Source: Apostichopus japonicus (Eukaryota > Echinodermata > Holothuroidea > Aspidochirotida > Stichopodidae). From it: DNA of 64,000 nucleotides. Position numbers and translations under genes: made by a program. The notes beneath the pieces were generated by a model, which saw only the letters and a list, made by a program, of their open reading frames with translations, ran no database searches and had not been told where the DNA came from. Below are positions 1 to 12,568 of the stretch, piece after piece (positions within the stretch are counted from its first letter, which is position 1; each line of letters begins with the position of its first letter). The DNA is taken from positions 23,269,499 through 23,333,498 of the forward strand of contig NC_092565.1 in assembly GCF_037975245.1 (NCBI RefSeq), read 5' to 3'.

Positions 1-62
1 ATGGCATGTGCGTCGGCGCCAAGGGACTGGTGCCCATATCATCACCCCAAGTGTACTTCACG
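1..62 (+). CDS. Possible partial exon at window edge, gene unknown
   Basis: Bases 3-62 read open in frame 3 (GMCVGAKGLVPISSPQVYFT) and end exactly at a strong splice donor (gtaagt at 63). The other two forward frames are also open, so the frame is chosen only because it looks most protein-like. The gene would extend off the left edge and its next exon was not found within the following kilobases. I do not recognise the family. This could be a chance donor in non-coding DNA. Confidence 0.3.
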
Positions 63-3000
63 GTAAGTAACGTCCAGCCTTGTAAACTAACATTTTGTTA
101 TTTTAACGAGAAGTAATAAATATTACTGCTTTCTCAGCATCAGCTAGTTGGTGCCCTCTTATGAAAACTGCAGGGTTTCCAGGGCCCAGTACCCCGGTCC
201 AATATTACTCCTGGGATATTTCACTGTACTATTTGCAGAGACTCTATAGGCGGCCCTTTCAAAATCTCAAGGAAGGCTTCAAAGCTCTCGTGCCATTTCA
301 TATTTTGGTGGCGACACTTTATCTAGAATATTTTGTTTCTCTGATATCATATTGAATGATGGCATATTGATTTTCTATTTCCTATATATTAACTGGTGCT
401 GCACAGTCAACTGGAAAGAAATTAAAACTATATGTATATATAGGAACTATATGTATATATAAATCTTTTATTTCGGTGCATTTACTTATTTACCTTTTTT
501 ATTTTCTCGACGACTGGCTTATGGTTAGTTGTATGTTTATTTATACTGTGTATAGACATCGCAGTTATATATGACCATAGGGTAAAGGGTTTTCCGGGAT
601 TACCAATATATTTTGTACCTTTGCCTATCCATTTCCAATTCCGACAAATCAGCGAATGATTGGCTTGAAAAGTTTTGCGTAAATAGTTAAGTTTTTGACC
701 TACGCGAAGTTCACCTACGGTGGTTCTACGTCAATCAAGTGTATGTCCTCTACCACATGGGTCCCGATGATTTGCTAACTTCTATACAAACGTCTTCAAA
801 TTCTACCACTTTCAGCTGAAAGATCGCTAAAGATTGTCAATAATATATTCATATAATCTGACGTCATTTGATTGGCTTGTTACGTACCAACTACGTCACC
901 TTTACCATACCGTCTATGTCATTGAGCACAGAACAGTGCGATGGGATAATTATTTACAAATTAAAGACATGACATTTTGGAAATATCAAAAGACGATATT
1001 TTTTTTATGATTAAAATAAAAATGTTTCTATTAAAATGGTTACATTCCACCAACGGGCGGTGGAGACGTTTGTCTTTACTTAGTAGGGAGTCGCCGCATA
1101 TCGCTGTTCATTTAGGATATGTTGATTGACATTATAACTATCTACACAACATAAGTAACATTCTCACGGAAAGCTTTAACCTTGATTTTTGATGTTGAAG
1201 CATAAAATAAGAGATCGGAAATATTGTAACATAAACTGACTGTTATAGCTAGAAAATGGGGCGGTTGGATAAAAGTAAAACACAAAGAAGAGTGTTCCAG
1301 TATATGTAAGATATCTGAGTAGTAGAGGTCACATTAAACTTATATCCAGGCCTTATAGGTCCGTAGTTCGGTACGTTATTATCCGATGGTCTTATGACAT
1401 CCAAAAGATGATATTTGATGGTAATCCGTCTGATTAGTAAGAAAGACAAAGAAAGAGGTCACAACTAATTATATGCATGGTATATTAAAAGTCAATTTTC
1501 TTAGAGAAGGTCTTGAGAAATTGTACTTAAACACTGACAGCGTACCAAAAATTGAAACTCCATGTATATATCTTTTACAACTTATTAATGCATCATAAAT
1601 AAGGACTGAAAAAAAAAATAGTATTCTGTTTGTTTTTCCTTATATGTTTCGCTTTTTCGTTGTTTTTATTTTTTATCGTATTTATTTATATATATCAAAT
1701 GACACGCTATGGAGGTGTAAGCCATAGTCCTATACAACCTCCAGTTTTAACTTCAGACTTTTTTGAACTTCTTTGAACGTTTTATGAACGTTTGAACGTT
1801 TTTGAAAAGTATACTTCATAGGTGGTTCTCGCCCTCCAAACTATTCACAAATAATATATTGAGGAATAGTGTTAAATTGGACAAAATGTGTCTTAGACGA
1901 GTTAAGTGTAAAGATGGTGGGAAGAAGGGAGGGGGGGTGAGATGGTGGGAAGAAGGGGTGGCGGTGGGATGGAGGGGGTTAAGTTGCTACTATACGTATT
2001 TACGTGAACGACCATTATTTGATTTTCTTACTTTTCTTGCGGGCCGTGGGGGGGGGGGGGGTGTTGAGGGTACTTCAAATATTCCCCCTCAAAGCTAATA
2101 CATCAGGCCTCATCAGCAGGGAAATCTCTCGTCATCTTCATAACAAGGTACAGGCGTTAAATATTACCACCTTATTATTTGTGCGAAGGTACATTATTCC
2201 TACTTTTTTCTCTCACTTTTCAGTTCTATTTACCAGCTGGTATTTATACATGTGTATAATAAAACTAAAGGAGGAAAATATCAAACTCTAACTTCCTCAC
2301 AGATTTGACGTTTATATCTGAGTAAACAATGCGGTAAAACCTTAGAAAAATGTCAATTTAACATTCAGATATCAGATAAAACGGAAATAGCAGGTTTCTC
2401 AGTTTCAACGATCACCGTGGGTGGTGTAAAAATATCCTGTTATCGATATATGAAGGAATTATTAAAAAATATCTCACACATAATAACAACCAGCGAGTGG
2501 CCATGCATCTATGGGACTGCTGCATCACGGTGATTAACCCTTACGAGTTTAACGATCACACTTACCCAATATGAGCAAGAAGGACTTATGCACGCACGGT
2601 TAGGGCTGGCGAGAGGGGGTCGGGAAGGGGGGGGCAGGTTAACGTAGTCAATTTAAGGGGGAGGCTCGGGGAAGTATGAGATAGAGAATAATGTATTCTC
2701 ATATTCTAAATACACTCTAAGAACAGTAGCGACTTTGAAAAGGGCCCGGTGATAACTGTTCCCGGGGCCCAACGTGGCGTTCGACGCCCGTGTGTATTGT
2801 GTGGACAGGGGCCTCGGAAAGTCGATGGCAAATGAGGAGGGGGGGTGGGGGTAACTTGATAATGATATCGGAAATCCAAGGTCGTCACAATAGAGTGAAC
2901 AATGAAACATAACAAGCCTTTTTGTAATCAGTGTGCAACTATGACGCCATACCTGGTTTGCTTCAAGTTCACGTTTGGTACAAACTCTGATAATTTCAGC

Positions 3001-6000
3001 CAAAATCTTTCCGTATAGGAATCATTTGGATGCAGAATTACATCATCTGGGTGATTATTGATTTGAGTATGTTCCTCTTTCATCAGTCAAATATAGATTT
3101 ACCACTGGACTATCCCTTTAATCTACTGTGTACTAAATTCGTCTTCCATCCACTTTGACCAATAAATATAAAACATTAGAGTTGCAGCAGTGATGGGAAG
3201 TTACGAGCTTATACCGTGACGGTCCGGCAGGCTATCAATCTTGAGAATTAGGGATTGCTAGTTTCTTATTGTGTGTATAAACAATGCCAATGTTCTGTTT
3301 CTCTGATCGGAACCATATCCTGACTCTGGGCATGTTTTTTTAATTTTATTTTTAAGGACGTTTGACGTAATTTCATGTCTATGACAGCAACCTAGTGGGT
3401 GACGTCATCAAGACGAACGAGAGAAGAAATATCGAATGAAAAGTATGATAACAGCTATAGTTATATTGTCCAAACAATTGTTGTTGTGTCAAAGGTTATA
3501 TGAGATCAGAATGACGTCAGAGGAAAGGTTTCAACTTTCACCCAATAAGTTTCGTCATTGATTCATGTTTCTATATTCTGTAACAACATTGACGCTATAA
3601 GGAATGTTACTGCTTATGTTGACTGATACTGGTTTTGATTCCAGTAACAGTAAACATATAAGGCTAACTTTGTCAATGAAAATATAAATGTGAAATCTTT
3701 TCACCTGATAATAATGTGACCATATTTCGGCATTAACAATTGTATGAATTGATTATCATATAGGTACAGAAGAGCCGTATTCATGGGAGGGGTGCTTGCG
3801 CCGATTGCCCTCCCTATTTCCGAAGGTATACATGTTCCTGCATGGCAGAGACTGGTTGTTTGTGCTACGTGGGGAATACACACTAACTGCTCCATATGTC
3901 ACAAAGCATATCCCGGTGGTGTGGTGTCACCATTTTGCATGTGAACAGCCTAACTTTTACAAAAATATACCTTTCCACAGGACGGTGTTCATCAAAAAGA
4001 TTATCATCTTAGGTAAAACGCACGACCCAGTACAAATTCCTGCTTAAGTACCTACACAACTTTTAAGCCTAAAATATGTCTTGCATGACAAGCACTGTAA
4101 CAGTACACACCTGTTCAATACCCACCCACCCCCCCCCCACCCCCATAGACTCAATCCCTCCCCAATCAGAAGAAAGATCAATGACAAAATAGGTTTATAT
4201 ACTAACCTACATGCATGGCTATTAGTTTTCTATATTTTTTCAGATAGCTGACGGTCTAAAAATAATAAGCTCTGTCCAAATGTTGACAGTTTATCGTGCA
4301 ACCAACATGTATATATGGTGTAAATACTTTTGGCTGAAAAGCAATCTTACCTACTCCTTGTGTTAACTTGGGATGGGTTGGGTGAATGGGTGGTTTGTTT
4401 TTGGCCGTAACGTAGTCATATAATTTCGATATGTTTGGGTAGTGTTGTCTCCTTTTAGGTTTCATATCTATTATAGACCTTACGTTATTTCATGTTATCC
4501 ACATACTTCAATATCAATTTAATACTCCAGAGGATACATACCATTTGAGTATATATGTACATATGTATATATATAAATATACACACATATATAAATATAT
4601 ATATATATATAAAGATATTACCTACAATATTTCCAGCCGTAGCTCTACACGCCTGTGCCTCATTATCGCACTGCATGTTGAAGCCTGTGACAGCCGATTA
4701 TTTTCATTTCTTGTCAATCGGCGTGCCATCATTTTTGAAAGGTGCATGTTTTTATTGCTGGTGTACTCTACCCCCTTCGTTTGCTAAACAGTACACCCTA
4801 GAACTCTTGGAAGGGTTTCGCTGTCAGGAACCTTATCCTTCCCAGATATTCGTTTAGTAGTTTCACCTGACAAGTTAAATACCGCGTCATATCAAATCCG
4901 CATGAGCATAAATTGATGGACGAAGTTTTTTGGAAAATGTCAGGTTCTTGATGGGTGGTCCAAGATAAAATGAAGGGCGCATTGTTTTGACAAGGGATGT
5001 TGTACCGGACTTAACTATGCATCTCCCAGTCAAACTTGACACGGGTCTGTCAATCAACCCCTCATCCAATCACTGTTATCCTAAAAATCTTTCTAATTGC
5101 CTCTTGAGATTCCATAAGGAGGGTTTTGATTGGCCTGCAGGTAAAGAATCTCTTGAACCACTCACTTAGCACTGTTAGAACATAGCTGCCGGCCCGAGGG
5201 CTGCATCCCCGTTGTGAAAAGTAATTTGCAGGCGGGCTATAATATCAACAAAATCCCTATATTCGCTGCTGTCGTCTGCTCATCATCGCGAGCTCGATTC
5301 TTATCAAAACCAATCACCTCTGCATACTCTCCGCTCTCTTTCCAAACTCAGATAATTCTCTGTCCTCTCTCCTTCTCTCTCTTCTAAACAGTCAGTTGGT
5401 TATATCAATGAGATGACACAAAAGAAGGAATGATGTCTGATATAGCCCCAGGGAAAACAGCGAGAAGTTTTCTTTCGCAATATGAGTTTTAAAATATGAC
5501 TCTACAAACACATTGACAAGAATGTGAAAAATCAACAGAGTAATGAGGCCAATATCGCGACTGGTTCCTTTCTGCGTGCTTGATAGTCGAGTTGATTGAT
5601 AAGTTTTTCCTGAGATGTTGTCCATCGTATACATTCAAAACAGTCTAAATTGTTTTCATAAATTGGTGTTCCTGTTTATCTAATCGTTCTTTAATCTATC
5701 GGTCACGTGGATGATTGGCGTTTAGGAATGGCTTGTTGATGAGATTGCATCTGTAGTCTGCCATCGCTGCACGGAGAAGCTTGCCCGTGTAGTATAGACA
5801 TACACTACCTATTATAACACGACTAATCAAACAAGGAAAGAAATGTTTATTTAGATTTACACAGATGCGCATAAACTTTTACTCTATCGAACTCAATGAA
5901 GATTAAAATGTCTGTAATAGATGAAACCTGATGTTAGTCATGCGAGAGCGGAGAATCCGAAGGGATGAATCAGGGGCAATCAGTGATAAAAGAAACAATC

Positions 6001-9000
6001 ACAAGTGCGGATAGGAAATAAATCATACGCTGTTTTTATATACACTCGTCAAGAATAAAAATAATGAGGGGAGGGGGGGGGAAGAGATATAATAAAATTG
6101 GATAATTAGAGATGATCTGTGCTTAATGGCTGATTTCATTTGGACAAGGGTGAAAGCTGGGAGGATAAAAAAATACTGGGAATTATGGACAGATAGAAAA
6201 TAGTTAAAGGAGGAGGGCCAGAAAAAGTAGTCTGTAAAAGTTAGTATGTAGTATAAGAATAAAAGGTTTTCAAGTGCAAATTGATTTAAAAGTGACACTG
6301 TACCCCTACCCCCAAACCACCCCTGCACCCCGAAAACTTACCATATGGTAACTCAGCTTACTGAAAATTTTGTTTTCATGAATAATTTGTGTCAAAGGAA
6401 ACTTTCATAGAAAATTGTAGGCCTATCTGATATTATCGATCATGCATATGTAACATTCAGACAGGACAACTTGAAATGGTTATATAGGTCAAAGGTTATA
6501 GCATTAAATTTATACGCCACTTGGATACATTTCATTGCAACGGCGGGAAGCGGTTACCACGGTAATAAGTATCGTCCACAATCAAAGATATAGGTTTGCA
6601 TAATGTGGGCTATGCTATACACGATGCTTTCTCATGTCTTAACATCCATGCATGGCACGCCGATCATGACAAATTAGTCAGTTTTGTTGTTAGCTGTTTT
6701 CCGCTCTTTCACTTCTTACTTTTTGCTTTCCTATCCTATTCTTGTTTTTCTTTCCTTTTTTTCTTCTTTTTGGTTAGCTGTATACATTCAATGTATGAGT
6801 AGTACTAGTAGTATAGGTCACATACCTTTCAAGAAAAGACACGACACTTATAATGTTCCATTTGATTTCATAAGAAACTGTTTATCTCTGACAAGGTATT
6901 TTAGTCTCTCTCTCTCTCTCTGTCTCTCCTAAAACCCTTTCAAGTCGATCATTGAGATGTCTCTCTTCTGTTTAATTGTCCAATCTGAAGAAGATTCTCT
7001 TGTGATCGCTTTTAACGACTTTTCAATCGTTACAAAGAGACTTTGCAAGGATTAGTAAACGGCCTCCGACCGCGCAATTAGTGGACCATTCTTGGCTGGT
7101 GTTATCTTCGACACTTCTTCTTTCAAAGAAAAACTCAAAGGCTTTCATTCACTCCTGACACTTAAGGCAAGAGAAAGTATATAAGCTTGTTCATGAAGAA
7201 AGATCGAAGACACTCCGGAAATATTTGCTTGGGATTCTCTTGTCACTTAAAAGAAACTTCTTCCTCTTATTATTTTCACCTGGGGCTAGAAAAGAAACAG
7301 CTAAACCCTACCCCTCCTCCCCCTTTACAATTGTCTATTGACTAACTATTGTTTAGTATTTACTTAAGTGGTTTTCAAGTACCTCATTACTGATCAATAC
7401 ATAGACGAAATGTATATGTTTGTAAACGATTGACGTATATGCAGAGCATGTCAGGGGCTGAAGTCTCACTTTTATAATTACTGGGTTATAGTCCCGGTTG
7501 ACCCTGTTATTATTATTATTATTTTTTTTGTACACATCTCCGAGTCAGAAATTTGGGGGCTGTATGCATTACGTATCTATTTTCGCCTTAAAGTTTACTA
7601 TGAAATATAGAAAACATTACTCATCCTTCTAAAGTTTCCCAGGTCCCCTAAATTATTGACCCCCTCTGTAGCCTTCTCTGACCCCACGTGGCCCTTCATC
7701 AGCCCTCACTATACCTGACTGAATTCAAATAAAGCCGGGTCTCGATGTAATTGGTCGTTATCAAGAGTCAACATGGTCTACAACAAGCTTCCATTGGACT
7801 AACAGATTTGTTAGGCTATGAACCAGTTTTGTGTACGTTTCTCGTCTTCATTTTTAGCCTCGCTTTTAACTGATCCTCTGCTACGCAGCTCCATAAAATT
7901 GTGACGTTTGTTTGGACAATACTCGACTAAATATAGTATGCATATTCATTATATGAAGGCATTTCGCGATGTTGATTTGGAATTCCTATATATACCTTGT
8001 TGGCGTAGAAACATGAGAGTTGCACATTTTGCGGCTCCTTCACATGGAGAAATGCATGAAATGTGAAACTCGTAACGGCAGGGTCAACCATGACTACACC
8101 CAGGCGTATGGTGCGATATGTATTAATAACCCAGAAATACTCCAGGCATTTATCGGGTCAATGTGAATAGAGAAATCAAATGTCTTGGAATATAATGTTT
8201 CCCAGTTATGATGCATGCTATATAGACACAAACTGGCCATGTCGAACTAAACTTTCAAGCTTTATTATCTTAGTTATACACAAATGATGTAATCAGCACC
8301 CCATTTTAATTATAAAAAATAGTACATAAATAATAATAATAACACATTCACAACATCTTATGTACTGCATTCAGTGGTTTCATATTTAATTTGCCCCGGA
8401 ATGCCCAAATCTTTCACCTTTTTTTTTAATTTTAATTATTTTCTTGTCTATTGAATGAGATATCGTTTCAACTCCACAACCAATTTTTGTTTACCACATA
8501 CACCGTACGCACAATTTTACCGCCTATCACGTTTCCTACACTACTAAGTTTTCATGGTAACTATTATTTTTTTTTAAAGCAGGTTAGATCAATTTCTAGC
8601 CAAGAGCTACAGGGTACTACAGATGGGACTCTTGAAGGGATATGGTAGGTACTTCATCCAACACAGCGGGTCCGTAAGGAGGGGTAGAATTAAGTTTCAT
8701 TTCCAATTGAGTGAAAGCTTGCCTTAAGAGGTGACCCATTGAGGGTACCTCAAAAGCTACTAAAGCTTCACACCACTTGAGTCAAAAAAGGCCGGTCAAT
8801 CAAGGTTCATATACAAAGTTGCCTCTTCTTCTCTCTGTCTGCTGATAGATTCCAAAGTGGAGAGTTTACTATCTCCCTTCAATGTTTGTTATCCTCTTTG
8901 AAATGACATGAAAACTGTCAATACGAACAAAGCATCTCAAGAGCTATTGTGGTGGATTACTGTAAAGGTAAGCCCCCAGGTAAACAGGTCTGCTCAGGTA

Positions 9001-11288
9001 TCTTTTGGGGGGTTGTTTCTTTGTTTACTTTGAAGAACCCAACAGGACGAGTCGGGTGTGAATTCAGTATTCAAAACTAGATTGCCGTCAATTATTTACC
9101 TATTGTCATCGTTAGGGACTAATGAAGTTGTTAGTTGCTACTGACACTTTTGGTCAAACTTGGCTGGATGACGAGCCTACCTGTTCAAAAACGGATCGAG
9201 GGAGGATTTGGGTCTTTTAAAAAAAAACACTTGGACCAACAGGGGGTCTTCTTGTACTTAGTATATATACCCCCATTGGTTGATCACATATCCTCGGTCT
9301 TTTCTTCCAAACTTTTAATTGGGACATCCAGGAGAGATGAGGGGTGCGAAATTAGTAAGATTTCATGATTTTACAATCTCTCAAGTGGGGCAGAACTACG
9401 GAAACAACAAAAACGTGACGTAATCTTACAAGGCACTTGAATTTTTGTGAGAAACCCTATCGTTTTTAGCTGTTGATCACACACGGAGTTTCTCGTAATC
9501 TAAATGAGGAAGAAGTCATCACGTTATTGACACAAATATCACTGACAGGTTTGGTTGCTAACGTGTAGTGGAACAAGTGAACACAAATGGACGTATAAAT
9601 GAGGCTGTTTTTGAGAGGGGGAGGGTAGGGGGCTGTGGTGTTGAAGAACTTTAGAAGTCCCTGCTCTCAGTCAATGTTTTTTTTTCTATAACCATTATTT
9701 TAAATTGTTTATTGTTTATATTTTACAAATAACTCTCGGAATGACAGTGGCTGATTCACCTAGTTTTAGCACGCGCATAAACCATTGGGTCATCTCACTA
9801 TAGAAACAATCCAACTTAATTAAACAAAGGATGTTTTAATGGCTTTAAGAATCATGGTTGCAATGATTTACAAAACTTGTCAAAGAAAAAAAACAGGTGT
9901 TGAATGTCAGCCAAAGATGAGATTCCAATTTGTTACACATTTACAAGAAAATCTAGTTTCTTCAGTTGCTAGAATTAATAAAACAATGGATTACATTATA
10001 ACCATGTATTCTATACAGAGAAGCCGAAGTTATAATCAATTTCATCTGAATTCAACGAGCTTTCCAAGCAGTTAGCGGCATGAATTAAAAATAAATATCT
10101 TGTTACCCTGGGTATTTGTTCTACATAATTATGTCATGCAATCCATTATTTCCTAATAATTGTCCGATAATGACATAACAACACTGAAAATTTGATTCAT
10201 AAAGTCATTCTTTAAGGGGATAATCAATATTTCCTAGCTATACATGTACATAAAAGTGGTCACTACAAATGCTAAAGTTCTGCTACACTCGGATGGTATA
10301 TACTGACAACTTGCACAAGGACATCCAATTGTCTTATTTTATACTCCTGATATATCTAGGGTATTATATTGATAAAATCCAATTTTAGTATGCTAAATGT
10401 GGGAACAATGGGTGGACATAATGTACGCTAATGAAGGATTGTAATGTTATTATTATAGTGTTGATATGTGCACACGATAAAACTTTAAAATAAACTGAAA
10501 TACCTATGTTCAGGTCACATGCATTCCCTTTTGGGGTTACCAAGATGGTCATTAGTGGCGTGTAACTAGGCCGTTGCGAACTCGCGGTCCGGGTCACAAG
10601 GGGAGGGGAAGGGGAGGGGGGGCGGAGTCATGAACCGCAAAGAAAGACCACATATCGGCTGAAAACAATATCTTATTAATTTTCTTTTGTCTTGAATATT
10701 CTTGACAGTTCTCTTCAGATACCCACTGCAAAACGGAAATTCAAACGAAAGCCTGCCCTCAACAGATGAAGACCGATAAAGGTCCTATCTTGGCGGCTAG
10801 ACATGCATGGCAAATATCAAGAAATTCTGGACTATCCTTTGGGCCCTTTGCTATAAGCGAATCGGGTCCAGGTTACTCTTTGTTACATAGCTGTATGGTG
10901 GTCATCAGTAATATATAGGCCTATATTGAATGTCCACAGTAATCCTCTGAAGCAATTGTTTTGATGACTTCATCTCCTCTGTACTACTGTGACCTTGTGG
11001 TAGAAATTTTAATATCTATAAAAATGCGCTATTATAGCGATTATATTTTAGAATAATTTCTTAATAAAACAGTTTTTTTTTAAGGTAGTGATCTAAACTA
11101 ATACAATGCCGTAGTAACTGTTATCGGCGATTTGTAACTTGACAAAAATATTATTTTCCTGCCGAGGTTATCATTACATGGAACTTTAATCTACACTGTA
11201 TCAAACACTGAATTTATTTGACAGTTTTGGAATTATATTTGATTATTACGAAGTCATCATAGCGTTGTAATTCCTTTCTAATCACAAT
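63..11288. other. Gene-poor region, no supported gene
   Basis: About 11 kb without any ORF resembling a known protein on either strand; the longest ORFs are about 100 codons and of low complexity or biased composition. It contains simple repeats (an AT microsatellite near 4.55-4.61 kb, a TC run near 6.91 kb) and several G-rich tracts (1.92-2.06, 2.62-2.66, 2.84, 6.07, 10.6 kb). The stretch at about 6.94-7.27 kb is of higher complexity than its surroundings, but nothing specific can be assigned to it. Confidence 0.6.
4550..4613. repeat. AT-rich microsatellite
   Basis: Imperfect alternating TA/TATG/ACAC tract of about 60 bp. ORFs crossing it on both strands are composition artefacts. Confidence 0.8.
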
Positions 11289-11296
11289 GTTGCTTG

Positions 11297-12560
11297 CAGG
11301 GACGTAGCTAAGGCCTGATGATTGGGGGGGTGTAGTGTCTGAAATTCCAACTGGATGGGTTTTGGAGCAAGAAAATTCCGACTGCTGCCTTGTACCCATC
11401 CCCCCACCACCCCCCCCCCCGTACTACTCGTCAACATTAACATGTCGAACGCGCGCGTAGCGCGCGGAAAATTTTTTCGATACATTTGTACACAGGCCCT
11501 CACTTCACAAACTTATTAATCACTCTGGCTAAGCAAGTTAGCAACTGAGTAAAGTTATCTGCTTCTAGGCTACATAGACTACTAACTACAAAAGCTTAAT
11601 GTAACAAAGGGGAAATTGTTTTGCAACAAATTATATTCGACGACATAGTGAATTACCAAAAAATACAGTGCTTTTTACTAGCACGCTTAATATTGTTTTC
11701 TTGGGGGGGAGGGGGGCTATTTATCACTCACATGAAAAACTTTCAATTGTGCGCTTCATTCCAACTGAGCATTCAGAATGAAGTGAACAATTAAACATTT
11801 TGCAGAAAAATGTTGAGTTGACGAGATATGATAAGTTGTCAATTAAACATTTTGCAGAAAAATGTCCAATTGACGAGATAGGCTATGATAAGTAATTGTC
11901 AATTAAACATTTTCAGAAATTTTTCAATTGCTCAGTTAAAGCAACTGAGCAATCCAACATTTTTCTGATTTTGATAAGATTTTATCTTGTTATCTAAACA
12001 ATTTACTGAAAAATGTCAACTTATGGGGCAAAGTTTTTCTTATTGATGGCATTTTTAAGCTTCCGTAGATTAACATTGCGCGTTTTAATCGTATACCATA
12101 CAATGTATATCCTGAACTTATTTGAAGCTAGCGCACAGGGTCAACCCAGCAAATAGCAAAATTTAATACATGAATTAACCGAATTGAAGCTGGCGAACTT
12201 TGTACAGTAGTTCTATTAGAATTTTTTTTTTTTTTTAGAGTATTCAAAATCATACGAAGTTTTGTATGGTGGAGTATAAGGATCGCGAGATACAATTTCT
12301 CAATGTGACAAGGAAAACGTGGTAAATATCACTGATCAAAGGTCAATTTTGACCAAAAATTTTAGGTCAATCAAAAATTACAAGAATATGTGAAAATGAG
12401 AGTGCGACAGTCGGAAAATTAGAATGCGACAGTTGGAAAATTTAGAGTGCGACAGTCGGAAATTCCGACTGTGGCACTGAAATTTTCCAACTATCGTCAG
12501 TTTTACCAAGATTGGGGGGGTGAGACACCCCCCCACACCCCCCCTCTAGCGACGTCCCTG
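11297..12560. mobile_element. Non-autonomous hAT-like DNA transposon
   Basis: The left end CAGGGACGTAGCTAAGG and the reverse complement of the right end, CAGGGACGTCGCTAGAGG, form short imperfect terminal inverted repeats. The element is flanked by a perfect 8-bp direct repeat GTTGCTTG (11289-11296 and 12561-12568). CAGGG-type termini plus an 8-bp duplication are characteristic of hAT transposons. Length is 1264 bp and there is no transposase ORF, so it is non-autonomous. Inside are three roughly 55-bp tandem copies containing cattttgcagaaaaatgt (about 11790-11935), three roughly 27-bp copies of a gcgacagtcggaaaa motif (about 12402-12460), and a 19-bp perfect palindrome CAGTCGGAAATTCCGACTG at 12453-12471. 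Related ATTCCRACTG motifs near both ends suggest subterminal transposase-binding repeats. Confidence 0.85.
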
Positions 12561-12568
12561 GTTGCTTG

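Noticed and set aside
1802-2291. Overlapping 95-98-codon ORFs
   Set aside because: Gly-rich stretches come from G homopolymers; no start context, splice signals or family similarity.
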